Positions 8,678-17,038 of a DNA stretch of 64,000 nt are shown piece after piece (the first letter of the stretch is position 1; every line of letters starts with the position of its first letter). Both the position numbers and the translations under genes were made by a program. The notes beneath the pieces were generated by a model that ran no database searches, was not told the DNA's origin, and saw only the letters and a program-made list of their open reading frames with translations. Origin of the DNA: Bacteroidota bacterium (lineage in GTDB: Bacteria > Bacteroidota > Bacteroidia > Flavobacteriales > Weeksellaceae); NCBI GenBank assembly GCA_023386965.1, contig JAEWIR010000010.1, positions 1 to 64,000 of the forward strand. Direction: 5' to 3'.

Positions 8678-9454
8678 CTATGGTTCTTCTTTAAGGTATT
8701 CCCTTATCTTTTCCTTCGGGATCAGATCAAGCACCTGATTGATGACGATGATCTTATGTTCGTTAATAATGCTGTTTACCGCTTTGGCCGCATCGGGGTA
8801 ATTCACCAGCCGCTCCAGAAGACCGTACACGTTGACCATCTTCTTGTGCGTGTTTTCGGCATCGCCGCCAAACCAGGAACCGTTGAAGTGGTGGCTCACG
8901 TAATTCCTGGGCAGGTCCTGTGAGAAATAAACCGAAGGATAAAGTTTCACGTCGTGCTTCAGTTCCTGCAGGGTGTCGCTGTACCTTTGGGCACCATATT
9001 CCTTTTCCAGCATTTCGGAGAAGATGTCGGTATTGATGCGTTCAAAGAAGCCTTCCTGGCGGTTATACCAGTCCATAAAATCCTTTGACAGCCGGTGTTT
9101 GGGCTCTGCCATCCAGAAAGCGGAATACGGCACGCCTTTCACCTCAAAACCGCAGACGGCCTTTTCATTCAGGAACTCATCCAGCGGAAGTTTCAGTTCC
9201 ATATCGGTATCCATATAGATGCCGCCGTGTTCGTACATCACTTTGGATCGCACATAATCCGAAGTAAAGGCCCATTTTCCCTGCGCATACGCCTCGCGCA
9301 CATACTGATTATCGTCCAGCGGCGAGTTGCTGTCGTTCCATTCGATAATCTCGAAATCGGGATGAATACGCTTCCATGAAGCAATGCAATGTTCGGCCAG
9401 TTCATGCTTAGGCTGCCCGCCAAACCAGCAGTAATGTATTTTTTTAGGAATCAT
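8678..9454 (-). CDS. GT32-like sugar transferase with DXD motif
   Basis: A 258-residue cytosolic glycosyltransferase of the OCH1/capsular polysaccharide sugar-transferase type. It begins with the family signature IPKKIHYCWFGG, and the metal/nucleotide-sugar DXD motif is Asp82-Thr-Asp84 (GGIYMDTDME). The ATG at 9454 is preferred over the upstream in-frame start at 9481 because the signature begins there. The acceptor is unknown and no other glycan gene is adjacent. It separates the DUF2975 pair from the defence island. Confidence 0.85.
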   Translation of the reverse strand: MIPKKIHYCWFGGQPKHELAEHCIASWKRIHPDFEIIEWNDSNSPLDDNQYVREAYAQGKWAFTSDYVRSKVMYEHGGIYMDTDMELKLPLDEFLNEKAVCGFEVKGVPYSAFWMAEPKHRLSKDFMDWYNRQEGFFERINTDIFSEMLEKEYGAQRYSDTLQELKHDVKLYPSVYFSQDLPRNYVSHHFNGSWFGGDAENTHKKMVNVYGLLERLVNYPDAAKAVNSIINEHKIIVINQVLDLIPKEKIREYLKEEP

Positions 9455-9490
9455 AGAGTTGATTTTGGGTGTTGGGTACAAAGATTGAAC

Positions 9491-9940
9491 CTAATTACCC
9501 TTTAACCCCGCTTCCTCCTTATCAACACCCGTAATTTTCTGAATTAAAAGTTCAACGGTTTCATCCAAACGTTTCTTTTTCAGCTCACATTCCCATACGG
9601 TAATCACTTTCCATCCCGCTTCAAGGAGCTTACGCTCATTTTCATGGTCCCTCTTAATATTTCCGTTTATCTTATCCAGCCAGAATTCTGTCCGTGTTTT
9701 GGGCGTGACAAAGTAACGGCAGTGTTCATGACCATGCCAGAAACAGCCGTGCACAAATAGGGCGGTGTTATACTTTTTAAACACCAGATCCGGTTTGCCT
9801 GGAAGACTTTTGACGTTCAGCCTGTATCTGAATCCTGCAGCAAACAGTTTTCCTCGTAAAAGCATTTCAGGTTTGGTATTCTTACTTCTGATTCTGCTCA
9901 TGTTAAAGCTGCGCTGGGCTGGGGTGTGTCTGTCGGTCAT
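9491..9940 (-). CDS. vsr: Very short patch repair endonuclease Vsr
   Basis: A 149-residue Vsr nickase that cuts beside T:G mismatches made when 5-methylcytosine deaminates. The N-terminal signature RSFNMSRIRSKNTKPE, the catalytic Asp in LPGKPDLVF and the zinc/active-site segment HGCFWHGHEHC are all present. It is divergent from the cytosine methyltransferase gene that starts at 10153, the standard pairing, because the methylase creates the mutation hot spots that Vsr repairs. Its length is normal for the family. Confidence 0.95.
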   Translation of the reverse strand: MTDRHTPAQRSFNMSRIRSKNTKPEMLLRGKLFAAGFRYRLNVKSLPGKPDLVFKKYNTALFVHGCFWHGHEHCRYFVTPKTRTEFWLDKINGNIKRDHENERKLLEAGWKVITVWECELKKKRLDETVELLIQKITGVDKEEAGLKGN

Positions 9941-10027
9941 TTCAAATTAATCTGCTTTTGTGTAACAAAAACAGTGCACACTTTTAAGAATTACCCATAC
10001 AACTGTGTCTGATGCACACTGCTGCAA

Positions 10028-10057
10028 TTGCTTCGCACCAATCTTTTGATATCTTTG
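10028..10057 (+). promoter_or_regulatory. Promoter of the methyltransferase-helicase operon
   Basis: TTG at 10028-10030 and TATCTTTG at 10050-10057 have the ideal 19-base spacer. The expected leader before the ATG at 10153 is about 90 bases and very AT-rich. The octamer TGCACACT occurs twice upstream (9975-9982 and 10013-10020). Confidence 0.75.
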
Positions 10058-10152
10058 CCACAGTCTCAAATAAAGCAGCTGCAAGGTTAAAAAATAATTT
10101 TAAAATATATTTTTGACTTTGTGTGTTTCTTTTTACTAATTTTAAAAGCAGC

Positions 10153-11247
10153 ATGCAGAAATTTAAATTTATAGATCTCTTCGCAGGTATAGGCGGATTT
10201 CATATCGCTATGCATGAAAATGGTGGACAATGCGTCTTCGCCTCAGAAATAGATAAGTTTGCGCGGAAGACGTACGAACATAATTTTAGCAAAATATCGC
10301 CAGACTTATTTACTGGGAAACATTTTAACCAAGATATAACCGATCCGGCTCTTGTTTATTCCAATATTCCGGATTTTGATGTACTGTGTGCAGGGTTTCC
10401 TTGTCAGCCGTTTTCTCATGCAGGTTTAAAGAAGGGATTTGATGATACGCGGGGAACACTGTTTTTTAATATTAAAGAAATTGTAAGGGCGAAAATCGAA
10501 GCTCACAAACTCGATAATAAGGTTGTAATACCACGAGTGCTTCTTTTGGAAAATGTAAAAGGCTTTAAAAATCATGACAAAGGAAATACGTATAAGGTTA
10601 TTAAGCATACATTGAATGATCTGGGTTATGAAGTTGCAGCCGAAGTATTAAACAGTAAGCATTTCGGCGTGCCACAGAATAGGGAAAGAATATTTATTGT
10701 GGCTTGGCATAGGGATTCAGTTAAAAAAAATGATTTTAAATTCCCGTTCGGTCTTACACAGAAAAACGAAATCATTTACGAGAAAGGAAAACGGGATGAG
10801 CTGTCAAAAAAAGTTATGGTTGGAGACATACTCTTAAAGGAAAAAGAATTGCAGGATTTTGAAACCAATACTAATAAAACCTATACCATCTCTGAAAAAT
10901 TATGGGAAGGTCACCAGAGGAGAAAGATGGAGCATGCAGAAAAAGGAAATGGTTTTGGTTATTCAATTTTTAATTCCAAATCATCATATACAAGTACCAT
11001 CTCGGCAAGATATTATAAAGACGGCAGTGAAATCCTCATCGAGCAGAAGGATTTAAAAGGAAAACCTGATCGTCCGCGTAAACTTCACCCAGTGGAAGCT
11101 GCAAAACTGCAGGGTTACCCGGTTGATAGCTGGTATGAAATTCCTGTATCGGATAATCAGGCGTATAAGCAGTTCGGAAACAGTGTTTCTGTCCCGGTAG
11201 TTAGTACTCTGGCTTTTGAAATAAAAAAACAGCTATTAGAGTTATAA
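10153..11247 (+). CDS. DNA (cytosine-5-)-methyltransferase
   Basis: A 364-residue type II C5 methylase. Motif I (FIDLFAGIGGFHIA) binds SAM, motif IV (GFPCQPFSHAG) holds catalytic Cys84, and motif VI is LLENVKGF. Motif VIII (QNRERIFIV) and the C-terminal motifs IX-X (AAKLQGYP, QFGNSVSVPV) are visible. The start at ATG 10153 is chosen because motif I begins a few residues later; an upstream in-frame ATG at 10123 is less likely. It is the first gene of an AT-rich operon with a helicase, a GHKL ATPase and an HNH nuclease. It probably marks host DNA as self; the recognition sequence cannot be read from the protein. Confidence 0.95.
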   Translation: MQKFKFIDLFAGIGGFHIAMHENGGQCVFASEIDKFARKTYEHNFSKISPDLFTGKHFNQDITDPALVYSNIPDFDVLCAGFPCQPFSHAGLKKGFDDTRGTLFFNIKEIVRAKIEAHKLDNKVVIPRVLLLENVKGFKNHDKGNTYKVIKHTLNDLGYEVAAEVLNSKHFGVPQNRERIFIVAWHRDSVKKNDFKFPFGLTQKNEIIYEKGKRDELSKKVMVGDILLKEKELQDFETNTNKTYTISEKLWEGHQRRKMEHAEKGNGFGYSIFNSKSSYTSTISARYYKDGSEILIEQKDLKGKPDRPRKLHPVEAAKLQGYPVDSWYEIPVSDNQAYKQFGNSVSVPVVSTLAFEIKKQLLEL

Positions 11248-11280
11248 TCAACAGTGACTCTTAATGATAGTAATAAATCT

Positions 11281-13242
11281 ATGAATCAGGTTATAGTCTT
11301 AAACAAGGAATTAAAAAAGATTGAGTTTGCAAACAGAACTTCTTCTTTAGTGCCCTTGACACCTATAGACCTCTACAACCTGTTGCATATTAAGAAGGAC
11401 ATTTTTGGTATTTCTTACAAAGAAATTATGATCGATCAGAAAGTAGCAGAATTAAAGGTCGTGAAATCACAAAATGAATTGGTAGTAACCTTGGACATAG
11501 GTTCAGAGTTTACATCTTTATCATTTGAATTAACTTCAGTTTTCAAAACAAGACAACTTAATGTTGAGGAAGTTATTTTTCTAACAGAAAACCATTACCT
11601 AGTTAAGAATGGAGAAGTACTGTCGGTGAGTAAAGAATCCGTTTTGTTTACCGCTGGTTTATTGGAAAAGCTTGATACTTCCGGAAATTTACCTCTGCTT
11701 CTTGCGCTTGAACTTTATTCGCAACGTGACAAATACTCTTGTTTAAAATTTTCTAGCGAGCAGCTTAATTTTAAACAGATTTTAGAAAGTAAATTATATT
11801 CCGGAAACTCATCATTATTTATAAGGGATTTGTACGAGTACCAGAAGGATGGTTTGAAATGGTTACAATACTGTTGTATAAACAAAATCGGTGGTATTCT
11901 TGGCGATGATATGGGCTTGGGTAAAACGGCACAGGTCATAGCATTAACTGCCTGGCTTCTGGACCGGAACATCTTTGAAAATATATTAATAGTCGTGCCC
12001 AGCACCCTTCTTGAAAACTGGAAAAGAGAATTTTTATTTTTTTCCCCTGCTTTGGAGCCATTTGTCCACCATGGCTCAGTTAGAACCGGTTCAGTAGAGT
12101 TACTTAAAAGCAAAGGGATAGTCATCACTTCCTATTCGATGATAATAAACGATCAGTATTTATTTAATAAAATAAAGTGGGGTGCTATTATAGTAGACGA
12201 AGCCAGTTTAATAAAAAATCCAGATTCTGAAAGAAAGATCTCCTTAAGTAATATAGAAGCGGAAGTAAAAATAGCAATGACAGGAACCCCCGTCGAAAAT
12301 TCACTACTCGATTTGTGGTCACTAACAGATTTTGTATTGCCAGGTTATTTCGGCACACGTGAATCATTTACTAATAAATATGTAAAAAAAGATATTGAGC
12401 AAACTTTAGTAGAATCGGACCTGTCATCGCTCCGCAATGAAACATCTTTTATTATGCTTCGGCGAAAAAAAGAAGATGTATTGGATTCGTTGCCGAATAA
12501 AATTGATATACACCAGGCGCTTGAAATGAATTTGAATGAAGCCTCACTGTATAATAATGAGCGTGAGTCTATATTAGCCCAGATAAAAACGGAAAATCCT
12601 GCTAATGTTTTTACACTGATTCAGAATCTTAGACAATATACAACCCACCCTTTACTGCTGGATCCATCTTCATTTGAAAATGCTGATCTAAAACAGCTGT
12701 CTACCACCAGTTCAAAGTTTACCAGAACGATTGAAATACTCGATGAAATCAGGGCCCGAAATGAAAAAGTTATAATCTTCACAGAATATCTGAAAATGAT
12801 AGATACCTTCAAAAGAGTATTGGAGGTAAAATATTTAAATACCATTTTAACAATAGACGGCAGAGTTGAAGTTTCGGACAGACAGAAAAGAATTGATGAT
12901 TTTTCTGCCTTAGAAGGCTTTGGCATAATGATCTTAAATCCAAAAACTGCAGGCATGGGGCTGAACATAACCGCCGCAAATCATGTGATTCACTACACCC
13001 GTCAATGGAATCCGGCACTAGAGGAACAGGCTACGGCAAGATCATATCGCAATAAACAGGATAAAAATGTAAATGTCTATTATTTATACTACGTAAATAC
13101 AATAGAGGAAACTATAGATAAACGTTTGCGAGATAAGCGGGAGCTTTCCTGCGAAGTGGTAACTTCAACATCCGATCAGTTATCTTTTGACGACTACCTT
13201 TCTTCATTAAGCAAAACACCAATTTTAAAAAAAATTTTATGA
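11281..13242 (+). CDS. SNF2-family DNA helicase/translocase
   Basis: A 653-residue superfamily 2 ATPase. The N-terminal ~190 residues are not recognised. The two helicase lobes then show motif I (GDDMGLGKTAQ), motif II (IIVDEASLI), motif III (MTGTPVEN), motif V (TAGMGLNITAANHVI) and motif VI (QATARSYRNKQ), the SNF2 pattern. It should move on double-stranded DNA rather than unwind it. A GTG at 11254 gives a nine-residue longer version; ATG 11281 is preferred, with low certainty. The stop overlaps the ATPase start by 4 bases (ATGA), implying translational coupling. It is probably the motor of the adjoining restriction-like complex. Confidence 0.9.
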   Translation: MNQVIVLNKELKKIEFANRTSSLVPLTPIDLYNLLHIKKDIFGISYKEIMIDQKVAELKVVKSQNELVVTLDIGSEFTSLSFELTSVFKTRQLNVEEVIFLTENHYLVKNGEVLSVSKESVLFTAGLLEKLDTSGNLPLLLALELYSQRDKYSCLKFSSEQLNFKQILESKLYSGNSSLFIRDLYEYQKDGLKWLQYCCINKIGGILGDDMGLGKTAQVIALTAWLLDRNIFENILIVVPSTLLENWKREFLFFSPALEPFVHHGSVRTGSVELLKSKGIVITSYSMIINDQYLFNKIKWGAIIVDEASLIKNPDSERKISLSNIEAEVKIAMTGTPVENSLLDLWSLTDFVLPGYFGTRESFTNKYVKKDIEQTLVESDLSSLRNETSFIMLRRKKEDVLDSLPNKIDIHQALEMNLNEASLYNNERESILAQIKTENPANVFTLIQNLRQYTTHPLLLDPSSFENADLKQLSTTSSKFTRTIEILDEIRARNEKVIIFTEYLKMIDTFKRVLEVKYLNTILTIDGRVEVSDRQKRIDDFSALEGFGIMILNPKTAGMGLNITAANHVIHYTRQWNPALEEQATARSYRNKQDKNVNVYYLYYVNTIEETIDKRLRDKRELSCEVVTSTSDQLSFDDYLSSLSKTPILKKIL

Positions 13243-14885
13243 CAGAATCTTCGAAAATGCTGAACATAATGGAACCTTCAGCAGCACGCCTTGTAGAAAG
13301 CTTACGAGATACAGGCTATACGTTTACCACCGCAGTAGCGGATATTGTGGATAATTCAGTATCAGCAGATGCAGATAAAATTGAGATTGTATTGCAAACA
13401 GATTTCGGTAATAATCCATCATTGTGGATTGCAGATAATGGTGTCGGTATGGATGATGCAGCCTTGGAAGCCGCTATGATTTACGGATCTCCGCTAAGGC
13501 CAAGTCCCAAATCATTGGGGAAGTTTGGCATGGGTTTAAAAACAGCGTCAACGTCTTTCTGCCGTAAATTAACAGTAATTTCAAACAAGGACAATCAGTT
13601 TTCAATAAGACAGTGGGATTTAGATACAATTAAAGATTTAGACAAGTGGATCTTGCTGGAACCTGAAATGGAAGATTATGAGGAAGAAATAAATTTTCTC
13701 ACCAAAGTGACGGATGGAAAAAGTGGAACTATTGTAATCTGGGAATCAATTGACCGCCTTATAAGATCAACAGGTGACGGTGCTTTAAAGAATCAGCTTG
13801 ATAAAATTATAAAGGAATTACGCGAGCATCTCTCAGGAGTTTTTTTTAACTTTTTAAATGGAAGCAGTGACTTTCCGAAAATTGAGATGTCAGTAAATAA
13901 TGTGTCATTGGAACCATGGGACCCATTCTGTCGTTGGCTTAATGACGAAGGCATGAAAAGGGTTGAAATCCATCCGAATAAACCTTTTTTAATAACTGAT
14001 ATAAACGATGGGGAGGAAGAGGTGATTGGCGAATTCTATGTTAACATTTATATTTTACCAAATAAAAATGAACTTAATTCCAGTGAACTTGAAAGAGCAC
14101 GGTATGGTTTGGACAATCAGGGTTTTCATGTTTTCCGGGAGGGTCGTATGATCTATTCAGGGGGTTGGCCTAACAGGTTGTTTGTCAAAGAACCACACTT
14201 AAATTTGATTCGGGTAGAATTACTGTTTGATCATAAACTGGATCACTACTTTCAGATAGATATTAAGAAATCGCGGATAGATTTACCGAAAGATTTGCGT
14301 GACAAGCTGAAAAAAGTGGTTGCACCGGCAAGAAATGAAGCTAATCGAAGGTATCGTATGGGCACTGCGGGGAAGATGAAGAAGAACAGCGAACTCTTAA
14401 ATGATCAGCATGGGAGATCCAGCACTGCGATCGAAAAACATCACGCATCTGCAACCAGCGGATCTGTTGTACACAATCTCGATACAAGTAGTGGTGTAGC
14501 TGAAATCAAAAATAAGTTTGGTACAACCAAGGTTAAACTACAATTTGATTTTGAGAACTCACGCGTTATTGAAACCACAGAAAATCTGACGGACGGTGTC
14601 TTGTGGAGCCCTGGTCTTGTTGAAGGTAACAGACATGCAGTTTTTATCAATCAGTCACATGAATTCTACAAAAAGTTCTATCTGGCAAACAAGGACAATT
14701 CAGCATTAATTATAGCCATGGATTCATTATTATGGAGTCTTGCTGAAGCCGAGCTAAGTGTTATGAGCGATACCGTAAAGAGAAATCTTGAAGATATGCG
14801 CGTAAGTGTATCAAGATCATTAAGAACATTGGCAGAAGAGCTTCCTGAAATCAAGGAAGAGCTTGATTATGAAACCATTGAATAA
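13239..14885 (+). CDS. MORC/MutL-like GHKL ATPase of a restriction-modification type operon
   Basis: A 548-residue protein with an N-terminal Bergerat-fold ATPase: N box AVADIVDNSVSADA (Asn39), G1 box IADNGVGM and G2 box LGKFGMGLKTAS. An S5-like domain probably follows (about 210-370). The position that is usually the catalytic Glu four residues before Asn39 is Asp35. The C-terminal segment from Asp452 (DGVLWSP...) to about 540 closely matches the end of the 321-residue protein encoded at 15639. GHKL ATPases of this kind beside C5 methylases, Vsr and helicases were described by comparative genomics as relatives of eukaryotic MORC proteins. ATP-driven dimer closure on DNA is expected but not shown. 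Confidence 0.88.
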   Translation: MTESSKMLNIMEPSAARLVESLRDTGYTFTTAVADIVDNSVSADADKIEIVLQTDFGNNPSLWIADNGVGMDDAALEAAMIYGSPLRPSPKSLGKFGMGLKTASTSFCRKLTVISNKDNQFSIRQWDLDTIKDLDKWILLEPEMEDYEEEINFLTKVTDGKSGTIVIWESIDRLIRSTGDGALKNQLDKIIKELREHLSGVFFNFLNGSSDFPKIEMSVNNVSLEPWDPFCRWLNDEGMKRVEIHPNKPFLITDINDGEEEVIGEFYVNIYILPNKNELNSSELERARYGLDNQGFHVFREGRMIYSGGWPNRLFVKEPHLNLIRVELLFDHKLDHYFQIDIKKSRIDLPKDLRDKLKKVVAPARNEANRRYRMGTAGKMKKNSELLNDQHGRSSTAIEKHHASATSGSVVHNLDTSSGVAEIKNKFGTTKVKLQFDFENSRVIETTENLTDGVLWSPGLVEGNRHAVFINQSHEFYKKFYLANKDNSALIIAMDSLLWSLAEAELSVMSDTVKRNLEDMRVSVSRSLRTLAEELPEIKEELDYETIE

Positions 14886-14890
14886 ATTGA

Positions 14891-15661
14891 ATGAGTTCTT
14901 TTAAGTCCTACTGTGAAAAAAAATTTCCCGAAAACTGGGAAATCCTCGATAAAGATGGTGGATTGTTTCAGTTTCGTGATAATTCCATAGCTAAAGGAAC
15001 AGGTTTCCTGGTGATGGTATTGGAAGAAAGTTCAAAATATGAAGTACAACTTAAATTTGAAAATTTTGCGAGAACTCTGTCAACTCATGCAGAAGAAACC
15101 CTCTCTGACTCTGCAAGTCCGCTAAAAAATTTGCTGGAAGTATATAAAAATATTTCGGTTATAGTTCACAAACACTATATTGAAACCAACCTTGATCCTT
15201 CCACACGCAAATTTGAGAATTGGGATTTTAATTTAATTTATAAAAAGAGAGGCAGTGGCGATCATGCAGATCGTTTTTCGGATATTTTAATTTCCTTCAT
15301 TTTAAACATCTTTCCATACAGTTTGGAAGCAGAGGAAGAGGGATCCGCTAAATCCGGTCTACTTACACGTTATGAGCGAAGCCAGCGAAACAGGTCGCTC
15401 TGCATTGCGTACCATGGTTACAACTGTAAGGTGTGTGGATTGAGAATGAAAGACCTTTATGGCGATATTGCTAGGGAGTATATACATATTCACCATCTGA
15501 AACCCATTTCGGAGAGTGGCGTAATTAATCCGGACCCTATTAAAGATTTTGTTCCCCTTTGTCCTAATTGTCACGCAGTAGCGCATCTAAAAAATCCACC
15601 ATTGACAGTAGACGAGATTCAACTCAAAATAAAAGAGAATGGAAACGCACACGCTAAATAA
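14891..15661 (+). CDS. HNH endonuclease
   Basis: A 256-residue protein whose C-terminal ~90 residues form an HNH nuclease: first Cys pair CKVCG, the ββα core IHIHHLKPIS, and PLCPNCHAVAH with the second Cys pair and last His. The N-terminal ~160 residues are not recognised and may bind DNA or partner proteins. It begins 5 bases after the GHKL ATPase and overlaps the next gene by 23 bases. As the only recognisable nuclease of the operon besides Vsr, it is the likely effector that cuts unmodified DNA. The helicase and GHKL protein would control its activity (inference). Confidence 0.88.
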   Translation: MSSFKSYCEKKFPENWEILDKDGGLFQFRDNSIAKGTGFLVMVLEESSKYEVQLKFENFARTLSTHAEETLSDSASPLKNLLEVYKNISVIVHKHYIETNLDPSTRKFENWDFNLIYKKRGSGDHADRFSDILISFILNIFPYSLEAEEEGSAKSGLLTRYERSQRNRSLCIAYHGYNCKVCGLRMKDLYGDIAREYIHIHHLKPISESGVINPDPIKDFVPLCPNCHAVAHLKNPPLTVDEIQLKIKENGNAHAK

Positions 15662-16604
15662 ACACGACTTCAAAAAATATCTGCTTGAGCAATTACCTGA
15701 CAGCAGACAGGAGGAATTAATATTTTGGAAAAAATCTATCCCCCTTCCTGTAGATCTAATATATAAAATATTTGATTCTAGAGGAGAGCTCTTCCGCATA
15801 TATCTGGATCATATTTCAGCGATAACGTTATTTTTTTTTGTTGCCGAGACTGAAAAAACAGATTACGTCCAGCTAATCAATAATCTCCCCAATTCTGGTA
15901 CCGAACTTTTAAGTGACAGGTTTAAAGACCAATTTGAAAGATATTACTTCAAATCTAATATTTCAGCATTAACGGCTTCCCTTGCAGAAAAATTATTTGT
16001 GGTTGAGTATAAATTTTGCCATGAAGATTATATTACTGCACTTTCGCATGAAGGTCGAAAGTATCGCAGGATGTATGTACCCTATAGAATCAAAGAAGTT
16101 CTGAGAGAATATGACCCAGGACTGCTAAATTATATAGGAGTTTCAAACGGCGACATGTTCGGTAACATAGTTGCAGATCATCTAGGAGTGTACCGAAGTG
16201 GTTTTTCAGATGCTTTTGCTGCTATATTTAATAAGTTACTTGATTTTATTGTAGCACAGACCTATGACCACCAAGTAGATATTTCTGCGGCCTCCAGAAT
16301 AAAGATTTCTCAGATTGCAGAATCTCCGCAGGAATACATAAAACCTGAGATTGGTACCATTGCAGATGGGAGTTTATGGGAACCACGGTACCGTGACGCG
16401 AAATCTACTTTTATACTTAACAAAAAGCACCCGTATTTAGAATTAATTGATAAAAAATCAGGCATCGAAGTTTTGGCTGATCTTGCCGGGCAGTCTGCAT
16501 TAATCGAAAATGAAACACTGCAAGACTCCAAGGCTAAAACTCTGGAAAACTTCAGACAGGAAATTTCCCGTAAGCTAAGGCTCATTTCTGAGAATCCCAC
16601 ATAA
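15639..16604 (+). CDS. Unknown defence-island protein sharing the C-terminal module of the GHKL ATPase
   Basis: A 321-residue soluble protein with no recognised family in its first ~240 residues, which are mixed helix and strand without a clear PD-(D/E)XK or other nuclease motif. From Asp243 it contains a segment starting DGSLWEP, followed by a strand with a conserved Asn and His and a helix TLENFRQEISRKLR. This aligns with residues 452-540 of the GHKL ATPase (DGVLWSP..., NLEDMRVSVSRSLR). The gene overlaps the HNH gene and ends the operon. The shared module suggests that the two proteins pair or bind the same partner. No function is assigned. Confidence 0.75.
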   Translation: METHTLNKHDFKKYLLEQLPDSRQEELIFWKKSIPLPVDLIYKIFDSRGELFRIYLDHISAITLFFFVAETEKTDYVQLINNLPNSGTELLSDRFKDQFERYYFKSNISALTASLAEKLFVVEYKFCHEDYITALSHEGRKYRRMYVPYRIKEVLREYDPGLLNYIGVSNGDMFGNIVADHLGVYRSGFSDAFAAIFNKLLDFIVAQTYDHQVDISAASRIKISQIAESPQEYIKPEIGTIADGSLWEPRYRDAKSTFILNKKHPYLELIDKKSGIEVLADLAGQSALIENETLQDSKAKTLENFRQEISRKLRLISENPT

Positions 16605-16625
16605 TTTCAAAGCTTACTTTATTAA

Positions 16626-16766
16626 CAAAATAAAAAAGAGCCCAGACATCTTCTTCAAAATTATAATAAAAAAATTCAGCGGGAAGTGGCCAATACTTAT
16701 ACTAAGGCCGGGCTGCCGTTTACCGTATCGCTTACAGAACTCATGAGGACAAAAGTCAAAGAATAG
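16626..16766 (+). pseudogene. 3' remnant of a broken gene at the island border
   Basis: An open frame without a start codon. Its end reads naturally (KAGLPFTVSLTELM...VKE, then TAG at 16764), which looks like the tail of a real coding gene. The rest of 16767-17038 has further short protein-like stretches in changing frames and nothing intact. This may be what is left of the gene disturbed when the defence island arrived. The family is not recognised. Confidence 0.4.
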
Positions 16767-17038
16767 CGCTATATTGAGCCGTCTATTTGGTCCTGAAACT
16801 GAAGCACCGGTTATAACTTTTGCCTTTGCCCTATGTAAGAAACCCTGAAACAATTTATCTTCACCCGAAAGCCTGCCGATGAGGCGGCGCTGCAGCGCGA
16901 CGGGCAGCACTACCATGTTCCCATTACGCTTTCGGCCTGCGGCTACTCCACTTACAGAGGAAATTGGAGACCAGAAAATACGATGGTATCAAATTGGCAC
17001 CATCAGCGAAACTTCCTTAACCTACTAACTGAAAAGAA

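Noticed and set aside
10153..16604. Assignment to DISARM
   Set aside because: The C5 methylase and helicase are present, but there is no DrmA/DrmB (DUF1998) or phospholipase D-type DrmC. The GHKL and HNH genes do not belong to that system.
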